Of a DNA stretch of 27,540 bases, positions 1 to 7,222 are shown one piece after another. The DNA is from JANXYY01 sp035530875 (GTDB lineage Bacteria; Actinomycetota; Actinomycetes; Nanopelagicales; Nanopelagicaceae), in contig DATKUB010000076.1 in assembly GCA_035530875.1 (NCBI GenBank), positions 1 through 27,540 on the forward strand. Reading direction: 5' to 3'. The position numbers were made by a program, and so were the translations under genes. The notes beneath the pieces are model-generated. The model ran no database searches. It worked only from the letters and a program-made list of their open reading frames with translations, and was not told where the DNA came from. Each line of letters starts with the position of its first letter. Position 1 is the stretch's first letter.

Positions 1-121
1 TACTGCTGCTGTTGCGACTCTTTCAACGACCGTTGCGTCGTTGGTTGCGTCCATCACTGCACAGATCCGTGCGCTTAACGCACTGATCAAGAAGATCATG
101 AAGAAGCTCAAGATCAAGTAA
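1..121 (+). CDS. 3' end of a surface-layer-like protein gene (partial)
   Basis: Only the last 39 codons and the TAA stop are in the window. They read TAAVATLSTTVASLVASITA and continue to the basic tail KKIMKKLKIK. This is identical at protein level to the C-terminus of the complete surface protein at 1126-3237 on the other strand, with one silent base difference in this stretch. The gene is therefore a paralogue, or a second copy, facing the complete gene across the recombinase. The tail looks like a short amphipathic coiled coil with a Lys-rich end, as expected for a cell-envelope anchoring or assembly segment; that role is inferred. The rest of the gene lies upstream of base 1, so whether the N-terminal domains differ from the complete copy cannot be seen here. 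Confidence 0.9.
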   Translation, partial: TAAVATLSTTVASLVASITAQIRALNALIKKIMKKLKIK

Positions 122-143
122 TTTGATCTAACACTTCTACAGG

Positions 144-175
144 GCAGGGCCTCCACCTTCGGGTGGAGGCCCTGC
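144..175 (+). terminator. Hairpin terminator of the left surface-protein gene
   Basis: A perfect 14-bp stem, gcagggcctccacc / ggtggaggccctgc, closes on a TTCG tetraloop 22 bases after the stop codon. No long T-run follows, so termination may depend on the very stable stem alone. Confidence 0.8.
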
Positions 176-201
176 TCCATTATCTGGATGCTATTTGATG
201 A

Positions 202-237
202 CTATGCCGCCTATGCCGCCTATGCCGCCTATGCCGC
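202..237. repeat. Four tandem copies of a 9-bp unit at the recombinase 3' end
   Basis: The unit ctatgccgc occurs four times without a mismatch. Read on the minus strand it is GCG GCA TAG, so each unit ends with an in-frame stop: Ala-Ala-stop repeated four times. The first unit on that strand ends the recombinase gene. Slippage here would not change the protein. Confidence 0.95.
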
Positions 238-996
238 ATCCACACGTAGGAGCGATAGGGCTGAGCGGAGCAAGTCCCCGGTGGCTTCGATCTCTTCGTC
301 GCGGACCAGGGTGTAGATCCGAAGCGTCACGGACGGGTCTGAGTGGCCGAGTAGCTTCGATGCCGTCGTAACGTGAACGCCATTGCTTTTGAGAACGTAC
401 GCGTAAGTCTTTCGGAGTGAATGAATTGTGACTCCGTAGGGGTTGAGTGCTCTTCTTAAAGGCCGAGCGGTGCGTGGCAGGGGAGCGAAGTGGCCTAGGT
501 AGGGAATGCGCCGCACGCCAGCATGCGTTTTGGTCTCTCCATGAATGGACTTGTCAATGCAAACATAACCTTCTCGGATCTCAGCACCAGTGAGCGCTAC
601 CGCTTCTCCCCAACGAAGGCCATGTAGAGCAAGAAAACGAATTTGGTCGTTATAGGCGCCAAAGTCTCCTGCCTTGACTTGCTCCCAAGTCATGAAAGGA
701 CTCGGTTTGATCCGTATTGTTGGCGATTCAATCTCGACTGCGGGACTGGATTTGATGAGATCCATACGCAAGGCTTCACGAAAGATCGTCCGCGCGACCA
801 TCAGGGCAAGCCGTTTGGTTTGTGGCGGTAATCCAGTTATCGCATAACGAATGTCTTTTGGAGTTACCTCGGCGATTCGCATTCCGCCAATCACTTTAGA
901 TAAGTGGCGACGATACTCGCCCCGATAGTTCTCAAGCGTCTTACTTGTGATTGGAAGTGAAGCAAAGATTTCAATTACGACATTGTCGACTAACAC
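229..996 (-). CDS. Tyrosine recombinase / phage-type integrase
   Basis: A 255-residue site-specific recombinase of the tyrosine (lambda integrase) family, which cuts and rejoins DNA through a phosphotyrosine intermediate. The N-terminal part (about 15-90) resembles the SAM-like core-binding domain. The C-terminal catalytic domain shows all active residues: Arg128 in LHGLRWGE, Lys156 in GETKTHAG, His192 and Arg195 in HSLRKTY, His218 in LLGHSD and nucleophile Tyr228 in TLRIYT. It is shorter than many phage integrases (about 350-400 residues) and lacks a clear N-terminal arm-binding domain. The GTG start is preceded by AAAGGGGA with short spacing. It sits alone between two convergent surface-protein genes whose ends form an inverted repeat, with no excisionase or other phage gene nearby. 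Its target site is unknown; inversion or remnant mobility are both possible. Confidence 0.93.
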   Translation of the reverse strand: MLVDNVVIEIFASLPITSKTLENYRGEYRRHLSKVIGGMRIAEVTPKDIRYAITGLPPQTKRLALMVARTIFREALRMDLIKSSPAVEIESPTIRIKPSPFMTWEQVKAGDFGAYNDQIRFLALHGLRWGEAVALTGAEIREGYVCIDKSIHGETKTHAGVRRIPYLGHFAPLPRTARPLRRALNPYGVTIHSLRKTYAYVLKSNGVHVTTASKLLGHSDPSVTLRIYTLVRDEEIEATGDLLRSALSLLRVDAA

Positions 997-1065
997 GATT
1001 CCCCTTTAGTTGTGCGGGGTCACACTAAATCTCACCACGAATACCGGATCAAACACCGCACCACA

Positions 1066-1246
1066 AATGGAGCAGGGCCCCCACCCGAAGGTGGAGACCC
1101 TGCCCTGTGGAAGCGTTAGATCAAATTACTTGATCTTGAGCTTCTTCATGATCTTCTTGATCAGTGCGTTAAGCGCACGGATCTGTGCAGTGATGGACGC
1201 AACCAACGACGCAACGGTCGTTGAAAGAGTCGCAACAGCAGCGGTA
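1066..1246 (-). repeat. Right arm of the 181-bp inverted repeat
   Basis: This is the reverse-complement partner of 1-181. The five differences are one silent change in the coding part, two between stop and hairpin, and two within the stem, where G-T pairs keep the fold. Homology stops at 1066, outside the hairpin. Confidence 0.95.
1072..1103 (-). terminator. Hairpin terminator of the complete surface-protein gene
   Basis: On the minus strand the stem gcagggtctccacc pairs with ggtgggggccctgc through two G-T wobbles, again around a TTCG loop, 22 bases after the stop. It is the inverted-repeat counterpart of the hairpin at 144-175. Confidence 0.75.
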
Positions 1247-3237
1247 GCAGCGTTAGCAGCAGCAGTTGCAGCGTCAGCCGAAGCCTTCGCAGCAGCTACA
1301 TCAGCATTTGAAGCAGCAGCAACGGTAGCCGAGGCTGAAACAGCAGCACCGGTCACGGTGTTGCTTGCATCGGTGATGGTCCATGGACCAGATGTTGCTG
1401 GAGCATAAAGCTTCAACGTGGCCACACCATTCGCACTCGTCAACGCAGTGGCGTAAGGAAGACCTGACGCTGATACGTTTGAAACGAGCGCGCTAGCAGC
1501 AACAACGGTACCCGCAGCAGCTGGGTTACCTGAGGAGTCCTTCGCAGTCACCGTAAGAACGGCTGCCTCACCTGGCGTGTATGACGCCTTGTCAAGCGTG
1601 AAGGTTACTGTTGCTGCGGCTCCACCAACATTGAATGTCAGTGCAGCAGCATTTACAACGAGAGTACCTGAGGTGTAGGTGTAGGTAATCGTTGCAGACT
1701 GGCCTGATGCTGAAAGAACACCAGTTGTCACAGTTGCCGTGTAGTTACCGTGGCCACCGTATGTGGTTGTCGCATCTTCAGCGTACGTTCCTGAACTTGC
1801 AAGAACGGAAGTTGAAGAAGACGCTGCAGAGAACGTGCCAGCACCAAGGAATGGAACTAGTGTGCCAGCGGCATCTTTAGCAGTGATCGTTGCAGCAAGA
1901 GTCGCGGCTGCGTTAGCCCCGAGCACACTCTTGTTTGCAGCAGCAGATAGTGAAGCAACTGCGCCATAGAACGTGAGTGTCTTAGTGGCGACGGCTACCC
2001 CATTTACGGAAATCGTTACTGTCGAAGTTCCCGTACGACCATCAGACAGAACTGCAACGGTGTCAGAGGTATTGGTGACGCCGACCTGTGCGGCACCAGC
2101 GGACAAAGTTGCATATCCACCCGAAGTGCCAGAGTTAATCTTGATTGCTCCAACACCAGAGATAGATACTGTAAGAGCGGCCGACGCAGCAGTTGTCAAC
2201 GCACTGCCAGCAGCGTCCTTCTGCGACACGACCCAAGACTCTGCCTGGGTGCCAGCAACTGCGGTGGCCAAAGTAGCGCCGCTAACATCCTGCACAATTG
2301 AAGTGCCCGAAAGGGTAGCGGTGCCAACAGTTGTGTAACTGTAAGTAGTACCAGCTGCAGCGCTAACCGTAATCGTTACGGTTGAGTTAGCGGTAGAACT
2401 CTGTACACCATTAGTGATCGTGTAGCTCTTAACAGTGATTGTTCCAGCAACCGTAGTTGGGATATTGATAACAGCAGGGGCACTAGCCGCAACTACAAGG
2501 TTTGCAGTTCCGGTTCCTGTAGTTCCAGTACCTGATACCAAGTTACCAATTCCGCCAGTGATTGAAACTGCGACTGGATTTGCAATGGTAATAGTGGTGA
2601 CAGCTACGAAGTTGTTCGTGCCAGGAGTACCATACGCTGCCTTGAGGTTGGTTAGAGTTCCCGTGTTGTCAGTTGTTGCATAAACTCCACCAGCAACACC
2701 AGTGGCCGTGTAAGTAAATGTCGCAGTAACTGTAGAACTACCAACAGTGGAGAACGTCAGGATGTAGGTGCCCGTTACATCTGGAGTGAAGGTGTATCCA
2801 GTTGTTGCGGTTGCAGCCGCCGTGGTTGTCACGGTGCCGTTGGTTACGCCAGTAGAGGTAACGGCTGTAGAGGTCATATTAACCAAAGTGCCAGTTACCG
2901 GGCTCAAGTCCGCAACAGTGACACTGGTTCTCTGACTTGCGTTTGAACCTTGAGTAGTTGCAGTACCTGTTAATACAGGCGTAGTCACTGCTGTATCAGC
3001 CGCAGTTGGAGTACCACTGCCTGTAACAACTACGTTGAAGTTAACCGCGGTACCGACGGCGCCGGTAGCAGTTCCTGCGGTACTAGTACCTCCAACGGTG
3101 GTGGTACCACTGGTAATGGTTGGTGAGTAGACACCAACAGTTGCCGCAAACGCAGGAGCTGCGGCAAGCATGCCGACTCCTAGCGCTGCTGCTGCTACAA
3201 GCGAAATTCGCTTGCGCATTGTTTTGGCGTTAGCCAT
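1126..3237 (-). CDS. Secreted surface-layer-like protein
   Basis: A 703-residue exported protein. The N-terminus MANAKTMRKR followed by a hydrophobic run and APAFA-AT is a classic Sec signal peptide of about 31 residues. The mature chain is very rich in Thr, Ala, Val, Ser and Gly, and poor in charge and Cys, with several predicted beta-sandwich (bacterial Ig-like/invasin-like) stretches, for example around TFTLDKASYTPGEAAVLTVT. The last ~55 residues are an Ala-rich coiled coil ending in KKIMKKLKIK. The architecture fits a self-assembling surface layer or adhesin; the exact role is not shown. The ATG at 3237 is preferred over a longer open frame reaching 3414, because it has AAAGGA six bases upstream and places the signal peptide at the N-terminus. 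It lies downstream of the membrane-tethered sigma factor gene with a 169-base structured leader between them. Confidence 0.85.
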   Translation of the reverse strand: MANAKTMRKRISLVAAAALGVGMLAAAPAFAATVGVYSPTITSGTTTVGGTSTAGTATGAVGTAVNFNVVVTGSGTPTAADTAVTTPVLTGTATTQGSNASQRTSVTVADLSPVTGTLVNMTSTAVTSTGVTNGTVTTTAAATATTGYTFTPDVTGTYILTFSTVGSSTVTATFTYTATGVAGGVYATTDNTGTLTNLKAAYGTPGTNNFVAVTTITIANPVAVSITGGIGNLVSGTGTTGTGTANLVVAASAPAVINIPTTVAGTITVKSYTITNGVQSSTANSTVTITVSAAAGTTYSYTTVGTATLSGTSIVQDVSGATLATAVAGTQAESWVVSQKDAAGSALTTAASAALTVSISGVGAIKINSGTSGGYATLSAGAAQVGVTNTSDTVAVLSDGRTGTSTVTISVNGVAVATKTLTFYGAVASLSAAANKSVLGANAAATLAATITAKDAAGTLVPFLGAGTFSAASSSTSVLASSGTYAEDATTTYGGHGNYTATVTTGVLSASGQSATITYTYTSGTLVVNAAALTFNVGGAAATVTFTLDKASYTPGEAAVLTVTAKDSSGNPAAAGTVVAASALVSNVSASGLPYATALTSANGVATLKLYAPATSGPWTITDASNTVTGAAVSASATVAAASNADVAAAKASADAATAAANAATAAVATLSTTVASLVASITAQIRALNALIKKIMKKLKIK

Positions 3238-3406
3238 GTTTTGTCCTTTCAAAGGAACAAAGTCGAAACGGGACTTTCCCGATTCGGCTCGGTGCGAAGA
3301 GACCGACTCATTTGTAATGAGTGAGTCTTTGGCACCAAACCTCGTCTTCATCCGGACAGAAGACGAGGAACCTATGGAGTTTTGGAAGCGCTTAAGTATT
3401 TTCATC
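3238..3406 (-). promoter_or_regulatory. Structured leader between the sigma gene and the surface-protein gene
   Basis: Read on the minus strand, a perfect 10-bp hairpin (3340-3368, stem CCTCGTCTTC/GAAGACGAGG, 9-base loop) followed by TTT lies about 40 bases after the sigma gene stop and may terminate or attenuate transcription. A second hairpin covers 3305-3327 around ACTCATT/AATGAGT. Close to the start codon, TCCTTT-G-AAAGGA (3247-3259) pairs the Shine-Dalgarno sequence with itself. No strong -35/-10 pair was identified, so whether the surface gene has its own promoter here is open. Confidence 0.5.
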
Positions 3407-4897
3407 TCAGGCACTTCCCTTCAGTGGATCTAGAACTTGGACGGCCTCGCCGTAGACCGGCTGGCCAGTGTTTGAAGTGTGTAGGCGGATAGTGATGACT
3501 GCCGGTTGATGTGACGCATCTGTACCGTAACCCGGCATCGCAGTAATAGTACCTGAGTTATCTGCGGTATCTATGAGAATCCACGAGGTTATCAGGGTCG
3601 TGCCGTCTGCCAACTTGGTGATCTTGGTGGTCTGGCTAACCATGTGGAGGGTCACCCAGGAACCATTGATCCGGACGCTTGGATCGACTTGGTACTTAGA
3701 GACACCAAAGCCATCAAAGGTGACTGTCTGATCCAGAAGAACGTTGGTTGAGTTCGCCAGGGTCATGAATTCTGATTGGCTCTCCACCACACCTTGCAGA
3801 GTAAGGAGTGGGAAGTCTTGGTTGATCACTGCGGTGCCGGAGAGCGCGGAACCGTCGTTGACGGTGAAGCCCTGCGGAACGCCGTTGGCATCAAGTCCTG
3901 GCCAGTTGAGAGGGGCGATCTTTGCCAGTGCGGTTGCGATTCTTGCTCCGCTTCGGGCAAGAATGGCGTTGTAGTGGGCGGCCGAAGGGGCGGGTGCGAT
4001 TGCGATCTTCTCTGGCTTGGGAGCGGCAGTTGCCGTTGACTTTGTTGCGACTTTCGCAACTGGCTTAGGCGCTGCCGACGCGGTTGGCGCAGTCGTTGGC
4101 GTCGAGGATGGAGTTGAGGTTGGCGCGGCCGTTGGGTTCGTGGTTGCGCTTGAGGTTGGGTTTGGCGCAATCGCAACCGTGTTGGACTTGGTGTTCAAGT
4201 CGTTGCCAGTTAGCGAGTTGAAGCCAAGGAAGGCGCTAAGCAGAATCACAAGTGAGAGCGCGATCTTGCCAGCGGTCTTCGCGTTGGCAGCGGCTTTCTT
4301 GTAAGTGGCCGAGAGCATGTCGAGGGCAGTTGCGCCGGTCTCTTCGTTGATGACCCAATTGGTGAGGATGTTGCGGAAGTTCGAGCGAGCGCGCGAAACG
4401 GTGTGGCGCACGTTCTTCTCTTCGATCCCAAGAGCTTGGGCAATTTCCTTGGTGCCAGCAGCTTCGACTTCCCACATGAGCAGCGCTTGGCGCTGTGCGG
4501 TTGGGAGCATGGCGAGCGCCTGGCGGATGATCGCGGCGTCGTCGGCAGCTTCCATGGCGTCGGCGACATCTGGGTCGGTTACTGCCCAGTTGGCCTCTAG
4601 TTCAGAGGTGGCATCGTCGAGGACGACCAGGTTTGGGCGGCGGCCCTCAGCGCGGAAGATGTCTTTGCACTGGTTTTCGACGCTCCGGTGGAGATAAGCC
4701 AAAGCGTGCTCGTCGCTCTGGAGTTCAGGGGCGGCGAGCACGAACTTAAGGAAGACGTCCTGCACGACGTCATTTGCGCGGTGTGAGTCTTTGAGCAGGC
4801 GGGTCGCGTGAGCGTGAATCTCGCTCCGGTGGGTGGTGTAGAACGCGCCAAGATCGCCGACGGTCCAAGCCGTGGTCGATGAGGCTTCGTTAGACAC
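3407..4897 (-). CDS. Membrane-tethered ECF sigma factor with extracytoplasmic C-terminal domain
   Basis: A 496-residue fusion. Residues ~15-85 match sigma region 2 (RANDVVQDVFLKF, AYLHRSVENQCKDIFR). Residues ~122-180 match region 4, with the helix-turn-helix TKEIAQALGIEEKNVRHTVS. Residues 211-228 form one hydrophobic segment (KIALSLVILLSAFLGF). Residues ~240-305 are a Pro/Thr/Ala/Ser-rich linker of wall-spanning style. Residues ~306-496 form a soluble domain I do not recognise, predicted outside the membrane. Usual ECF sigma factors are about 180-200 residues and are held by separate anti-sigma proteins. Here anchor and possible sensor are part of the same chain, as in some actinobacterial ECF groups with C-terminal extensions. 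The GTG start has GGAG seven bases upstream. No anti-sigma gene is adjacent. The neighbouring surface-protein gene is the obvious candidate target (inference). Confidence 0.88.
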   Translation of the reverse strand: MSNEASSTTAWTVGDLGAFYTTHRSEIHAHATRLLKDSHRANDVVQDVFLKFVLAAPELQSDEHALAYLHRSVENQCKDIFRAEGRRPNLVVLDDATSELEANWAVTDPDVADAMEAADDAAIIRQALAMLPTAQRQALLMWEVEAAGTKEIAQALGIEEKNVRHTVSRARSNFRNILTNWVINEETGATALDMLSATYKKAAANAKTAGKIALSLVILLSAFLGFNSLTGNDLNTKSNTVAIAPNPTSSATTNPTAAPTSTPSSTPTTAPTASAAPKPVAKVATKSTATAAPKPEKIAIAPAPSAAHYNAILARSGARIATALAKIAPLNWPGLDANGVPQGFTVNDGSALSGTAVINQDFPLLTLQGVVESQSEFMTLANSTNVLLDQTVTFDGFGVSKYQVDPSVRINGSWVTLHMVSQTTKITKLADGTTLITSWILIDTADNSGTITAMPGYGTDASHQPAVITIRLHTSNTGQPVYGEAVQVLDPLKGSA

Positions 4898-5038
4898 TTG
4901 CTGCTCCAGTGAGCCGTGGGCATGGACGTCTCCGTGCCGCTCTAAAGGGTATTACGCCTTCGGGTGGGATTTGTCGCGCGGGTGCGACATTTCGGACATA
5001 TGGGTTCGGTTCGTTCTCCTTTCCTTCCGTCCCTTTTC

Positions 5039-5092
5039 GCCGAGCGGCGGCTCCGCTCCCGTGAGCGGCGGCTCGCCTCACTCTGGTTGGCT
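5039..5092 (+). repeat. Palindromic repeat R1
   Basis: First copy of a repeat with core GAGCGG-CGGCY-CCGCTC-CCGT-GAGCGG, in which the central CCGCTC can pair with either flanking GAGCGG. The core is followed by GCCTCAC and then GTTGGC. It abuts the stop codon of the HepT gene and lies in the promoter-side region of the sigma gene. Confidence 0.9.
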
Positions 5093-5426
5093 AGTTCGTG
5101 GAGTTTCCTGCCCTTAGGGCCGCCATAAGTGCCGGAACATCATCTTGGGCCGTGTCCCACAGTTGTTCTATGTCCACCCGATGGTAAAGATGAACCAGCA
5201 CATGGCGCATGCGGATGATGATCCTCCAATCAATCTCTGGATAGGTCTGGCGCGTATCTTCGGAAAGTGCCCGCGCTGACTCTCCAATAATCTGCACCAA
5301 ATGCCGGAGTGCATACTCCAGCATTTCATCAGCATCAAACGCCGCCTTGCCGTTACCTACAATGCCAGAAATCTTCTCCGCAGCCTCAAAAATATCTTCG
5401 AGTCGCTCACCATCAGATCGGCTCAC
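5091..5426 (-). CDS. hepT: HepT-like HEPN ribonuclease toxin
   Basis: A 111-residue HEPN protein (HepT/DUF86 family), in known systems a metal-independent RNase toxin. The diagnostic RX4HXY motif is intact: R74-HVLV-H79-L-Y81. In characterised MntA-HepT pairs the Tyr of this motif is AMPylated by the partner antitoxin. The length matches the family. It follows the MntA gene with a 4-base GTGA overlap, so translation is probably coupled. This is the only HepT in the window whose reading frame is complete; three other copies are remnants. Its TAG stop lies at the edge of repeat R1. Confidence 0.88.
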   Translation of the reverse strand: MSRSDGERLEDIFEAAEKISGIVGNGKAAFDADEMLEYALRHLVQIIGESARALSEDTRQTYPEIDWRIIIRMRHVLVHLYHRVDIEQLWDTAQDDVPALMAALRAGNSTN

Positions 5427-5710
5427 AAGGGAAGCGCTTCGGCCCGAATACGTGTGTCTCTAGGCTTTAGCCCACCCCTAGAGACCACATCGACGGAAAT
5501 GCCAAGCAAGGCTTCTAACTCATCTTGCAGTCGGCAAATATCAAAAAGTGAACTGCCCGACTCAAAATCGACCAAGAAGTCAATGTCACTATCTGGGCCA
5601 TCCTCGCCCCTGGCAACAGAGCCGAAGACCGCTATGGCTGTCGCTTTGTGGCGCGCTCCGATACGGCGAATCTCCTCCGACTGCGCTCGCAATTGCTCTA
5701 ACCGGGTCAT
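5423..5710 (-). CDS. mntA: MntA-like nucleotidyltransferase antitoxin
   Basis: A 95-residue minimal nucleotidyltransferase. The signature GSVARG...SDIDFLVDF gives G30-S31, D42, D44 and a third acidic residue D48, so the active site looks complete. In studied MntA-HepT systems this enzyme AMPylates HepT and so neutralises it. The start at 5710 (MTRLEQLRAQ) is preferred over an upstream in-frame ATG at 5761, because the paralogue at 9318-9605 starts at the same place and a -10-like TATCTT lies seven bases before this ATG. There is no Shine-Dalgarno sequence, so the mRNA is probably leaderless. First gene of a two-gene operon with HepT. Confidence 0.87.
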   Translation of the reverse strand: MTRLEQLRAQSEEIRRIGARHKATAIAVFGSVARGEDGPDSDIDFLVDFESGSSLFDICRLQDELEALLGISVDVVSRGGLKPRDTRIRAEALPL

Positions 5711-5716
5711 GGTTAA

Positions 5717-5722
5717 AAGATA
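5717..5722 (-). promoter_or_regulatory. Probable leaderless -10 box of mntA
   Basis: TATCTT on the minus strand is followed by TTAACC and then the ATG, placing the transcript start at or near the start codon. The same arrangement (TAGCTT, 9612-9617) precedes the paralogous mntA at 9605. No clear -35 box was seen. Confidence 0.45.
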
Positions 5723-5766
5723 CCTGACCCTGGACTGACGCGGAGGTTTCGGACATTTCATCCCCT

Positions 5767-5867
5767 CGAACGGCGGCCCCGCTCCCGTGAGCGGCGCCTT
5801 GCCTCACCTTTGTTGGCTCTTCTTCGCCAGCCCACCCGCCCAATCGATTGGGCTTGCCGTCCACAGG
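5767..5867 (+). repeat. Palindromic repeat R2 (long form)
   Basis: Core with one change (GAACGG for GAGCGG), then GCCTTGCCTCAC, GTTGGCT, and a longer tail through GCCAGCCCACCCGCCC to GTCCACAG. The tail is shared with R6 and partly with R4. It lies between the divergent mntA and RelE/XRE modules. Confidence 0.9.
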
Positions 5868-5936
5868 GGTTTTAATCTCCCCAGGACAGCATAATATCAC
5901 TTCCAAGGTATATAATTTCTAAATGATATTTGCACC

Positions 5937-6338
5937 ATGGAAATCGAGTGGGGCACTGGATTTGAAAATGCGCTCCAACGAGCCAAACGGGAAGCAGCGG
6001 AGAGTGATGGCGATGCCAGGGAGCGCTTCTTCCAACTTCATAGGCTCTTGGACTACCTACGCAGCCTCGAACGAAAACCGGAGGCAGAATCGTCACGATA
6101 CAAACGGGTTCGGCAAGCAAGGCGCTATGAGTTGTGGCGGGTTGCTCACGCCTACCACCCGCGTGTCGCAGTACGAATCATCGTTTGGTTTCCCTCGAAC
6201 GAGAAAGCGGTACTCGCTCTATTCGCATTCGACAAGGCCAAGTTGGGCGACATCTGGTACGACCGCGCCACCAGAGAAAGCGAAGCAATCCTCGACCAAT
6301 GGAGAAGAGAACATCCAGGCCGTACAGAGGAGAGGTAA
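5937..6338 (+). CDS. RelE/HigB-like toxin (type II), copy 1
   Basis: A 133-residue protein whose central part (YELWRVAHAYHP, AVRIIVWFPS, LALFAFDKAKLG) has the alternating strand pattern and basic residues of the RelE/HigB ribonuclease fold, followed by a helical WYDRATRESEAILDQW tail. The family call rests on this pattern and on the toxin-then-XRE gene order typical of HigBA. A close paralogue lies at 8203-8610. The stop codon TAA is directly followed by the ATG of the XRE gene. A TATAAT sits at 5911-5916, about 20 bases before the ATG, and no strong ribosome-binding site is seen. The exact catalytic residues were not assigned. Confidence 0.75.
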   Translation: MEIEWGTGFENALQRAKREAAESDGDARERFFQLHRLLDYLRSLERKPEAESSRYKRVRQARRYELWRVAHAYHPRVAVRIIVWFPSNEKAVLALFAFDKAKLGDIWYDRATRESEAILDQWRREHPGRTEER

Positions 6339-6692
6339 ATGAGCAAACAACAGTGGTTCAACGGAAACGAGCGCATTGAAGAAATGCTGAAGGAGAGCCC
6401 GGAACTGGTTGCCCGCCTCGATGAATTCCAGAAAGAAGACCTTGAAGCGGACCGCAGACACGAGATGACGCTGGCGATGATCAGACGGGCAGCCGGTCTT
6501 ACTCAGGTAGCCCTAGCGGAATCCTTGAAGAGGTCACAGTCTGCGATCGCACGTACCGAGCAAAGCCCGGACATGTTGCTTTCCACTTTGCACTCTTATC
6601 TCGCGGCCGTCGGCGCGAGCGCGCGCATTATCGTCGAGCTGGCTGACGGGCGCTCGGTTGAGGTATCGCTCGAAGAAGCAGGCAAAAACTAG
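6339..6692 (+). CDS. XRE-family antitoxin, copy 1
   Basis: A 117-residue protein with an XRE helix-turn-helix at about 43-97 (MIRRAAGLTQVALAESLKRS, then QSAIARTEQ), preceded by a charged helical N-terminus and followed by a short strand-rich tail. Such proteins bind the toxin and repress their own operon. It starts directly after the toxin stop codon with AGAGG upstream, so the two are cotranslated. It is a near twin of the protein at 8603-8956, especially across the HTH and the C-terminal LADGRSVEVSLEEA. Confidence 0.88.
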   Translation: MSKQQWFNGNERIEEMLKESPELVARLDEFQKEDLEADRRHEMTLAMIRRAAGLTQVALAESLKRSQSAIARTEQSPDMLLSTLHSYLAAVGASARIIVELADGRSVEVSLEEAGKN

Positions 6693-6714
6693 CGGCGGCT
6701 CGTTTCCCCTTTTC

Positions 6715-6776
6715 GCCGAGCGGCGGCCCCGCTCCCGTGAGCGGCGGCTCCCCTCACTTTCGTTGGCCAGCCAACG
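6715..6776 (+). repeat. Palindromic repeat R3
   Basis: Complete core followed by CCCTCAC. It ends in a perfect 7-bp inverted repeat, CGTTGGC-CA-GCCAACG, at 6761-6776. It lies 22 bases after the XRE stop codon. A partial echo, agcggcggct, begins directly at the stop codon itself. Confidence 0.9.
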
Positions 6777-6778
6777 AG

Positions 6779-6921
6779 CTATCGGTCAGGGTTTCCACCC
6801 GGTAGTGCCGCCGCGAGTGCGGGACCGTCACGGAGTGCAGCCGTCCATTCGCTCTCTAGGTCAACCCGGTGGTAGTGGTGAGCCAATTATCGGCAATCCG
6901 TTAAGCATCAGAACGGCTCAC
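6779..6921 (-). pseudogene. HepT remnant
   Basis: The GTG start and first codons (VSRSDA) match intact HepT, but a stop follows immediately. After a gap of most of the domain the C-terminal HHYHRVDLE...ALAAAL is recognisable in one frame, ending at a TAG. The region with RX4H is lost, so no toxin can be made. Confidence 0.8.
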
Positions 6922-7068
6922 AGGGTGAGCGCCTCCGCCCGGATATGGGAATCCCGGGGCTTCAGGCCACCTCTCGACACAACATCAACTTGGGTTTGCA
7001 GAAACTTCTCAAGTTCCTCCTGCAGATGGAACTCATCAATTAGAGACGCGCCGGGGCCAAAATCGACC
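6918..7068 (-). pseudogene. MntA remnant (C-terminal half)
   Basis: In-frame codons read VDFGPGASLIDEFHLQEELE and on to LKPRDSHIRAEALTL, matching the C-terminal half of the other MntA copies, closest to the one at 13177-13467. The N-terminal half with the GS and DxD catalytic motifs is missing; homology stops near 7068. The GTGA overlap with the broken HepT is retained. Confidence 0.85.
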
Positions 7069-7222
7069 TCTTCATTGCCAGCCACCCGACCGCACGAACA
7101 GAAGTGCGTCGCGAGTTACGCGCAACCAATCAACTCTGGCCTGCAAAGTTTGGCTCGCCACTGCGAATATTTCGATATTTGCCAATCTCGCCGTGTGCTG
7201 AAGACTTCGGATTGGATTACTC

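Larger units (their letters stand above)
1..181 (+). repeat. Left arm of a 181-bp inverted repeat
   Basis: Bases 1-181 match the reverse complement of 1066-1246 with 5 mismatches and no gaps. The arm covers the surface-protein C-terminus, the stop and the terminator hairpin, and ends abruptly just after the hairpin at base 181. It may extend left beyond the window. Confidence 0.95.

Noticed and set aside
229..1010. Complete prophage or integrative element around the recombinase
   Set aside because: No excisionase, replication, structural or transfer genes and no tRNA attachment site are visible; the recombinase stands alone.
1010..2683. Long plus-strand open frames antisense to the surface-protein gene
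   Set aside because: They mirror the Ala/Thr/Val codon bias of the real gene, have no ribosome-binding sites and resemble no family.
3238..3414. Longer N-terminus of the surface protein starting at 3414
   Set aside because: It would bury the signal peptide behind 59 residues with no export features. The ATG at 3237 has a well-placed AAAGGA.
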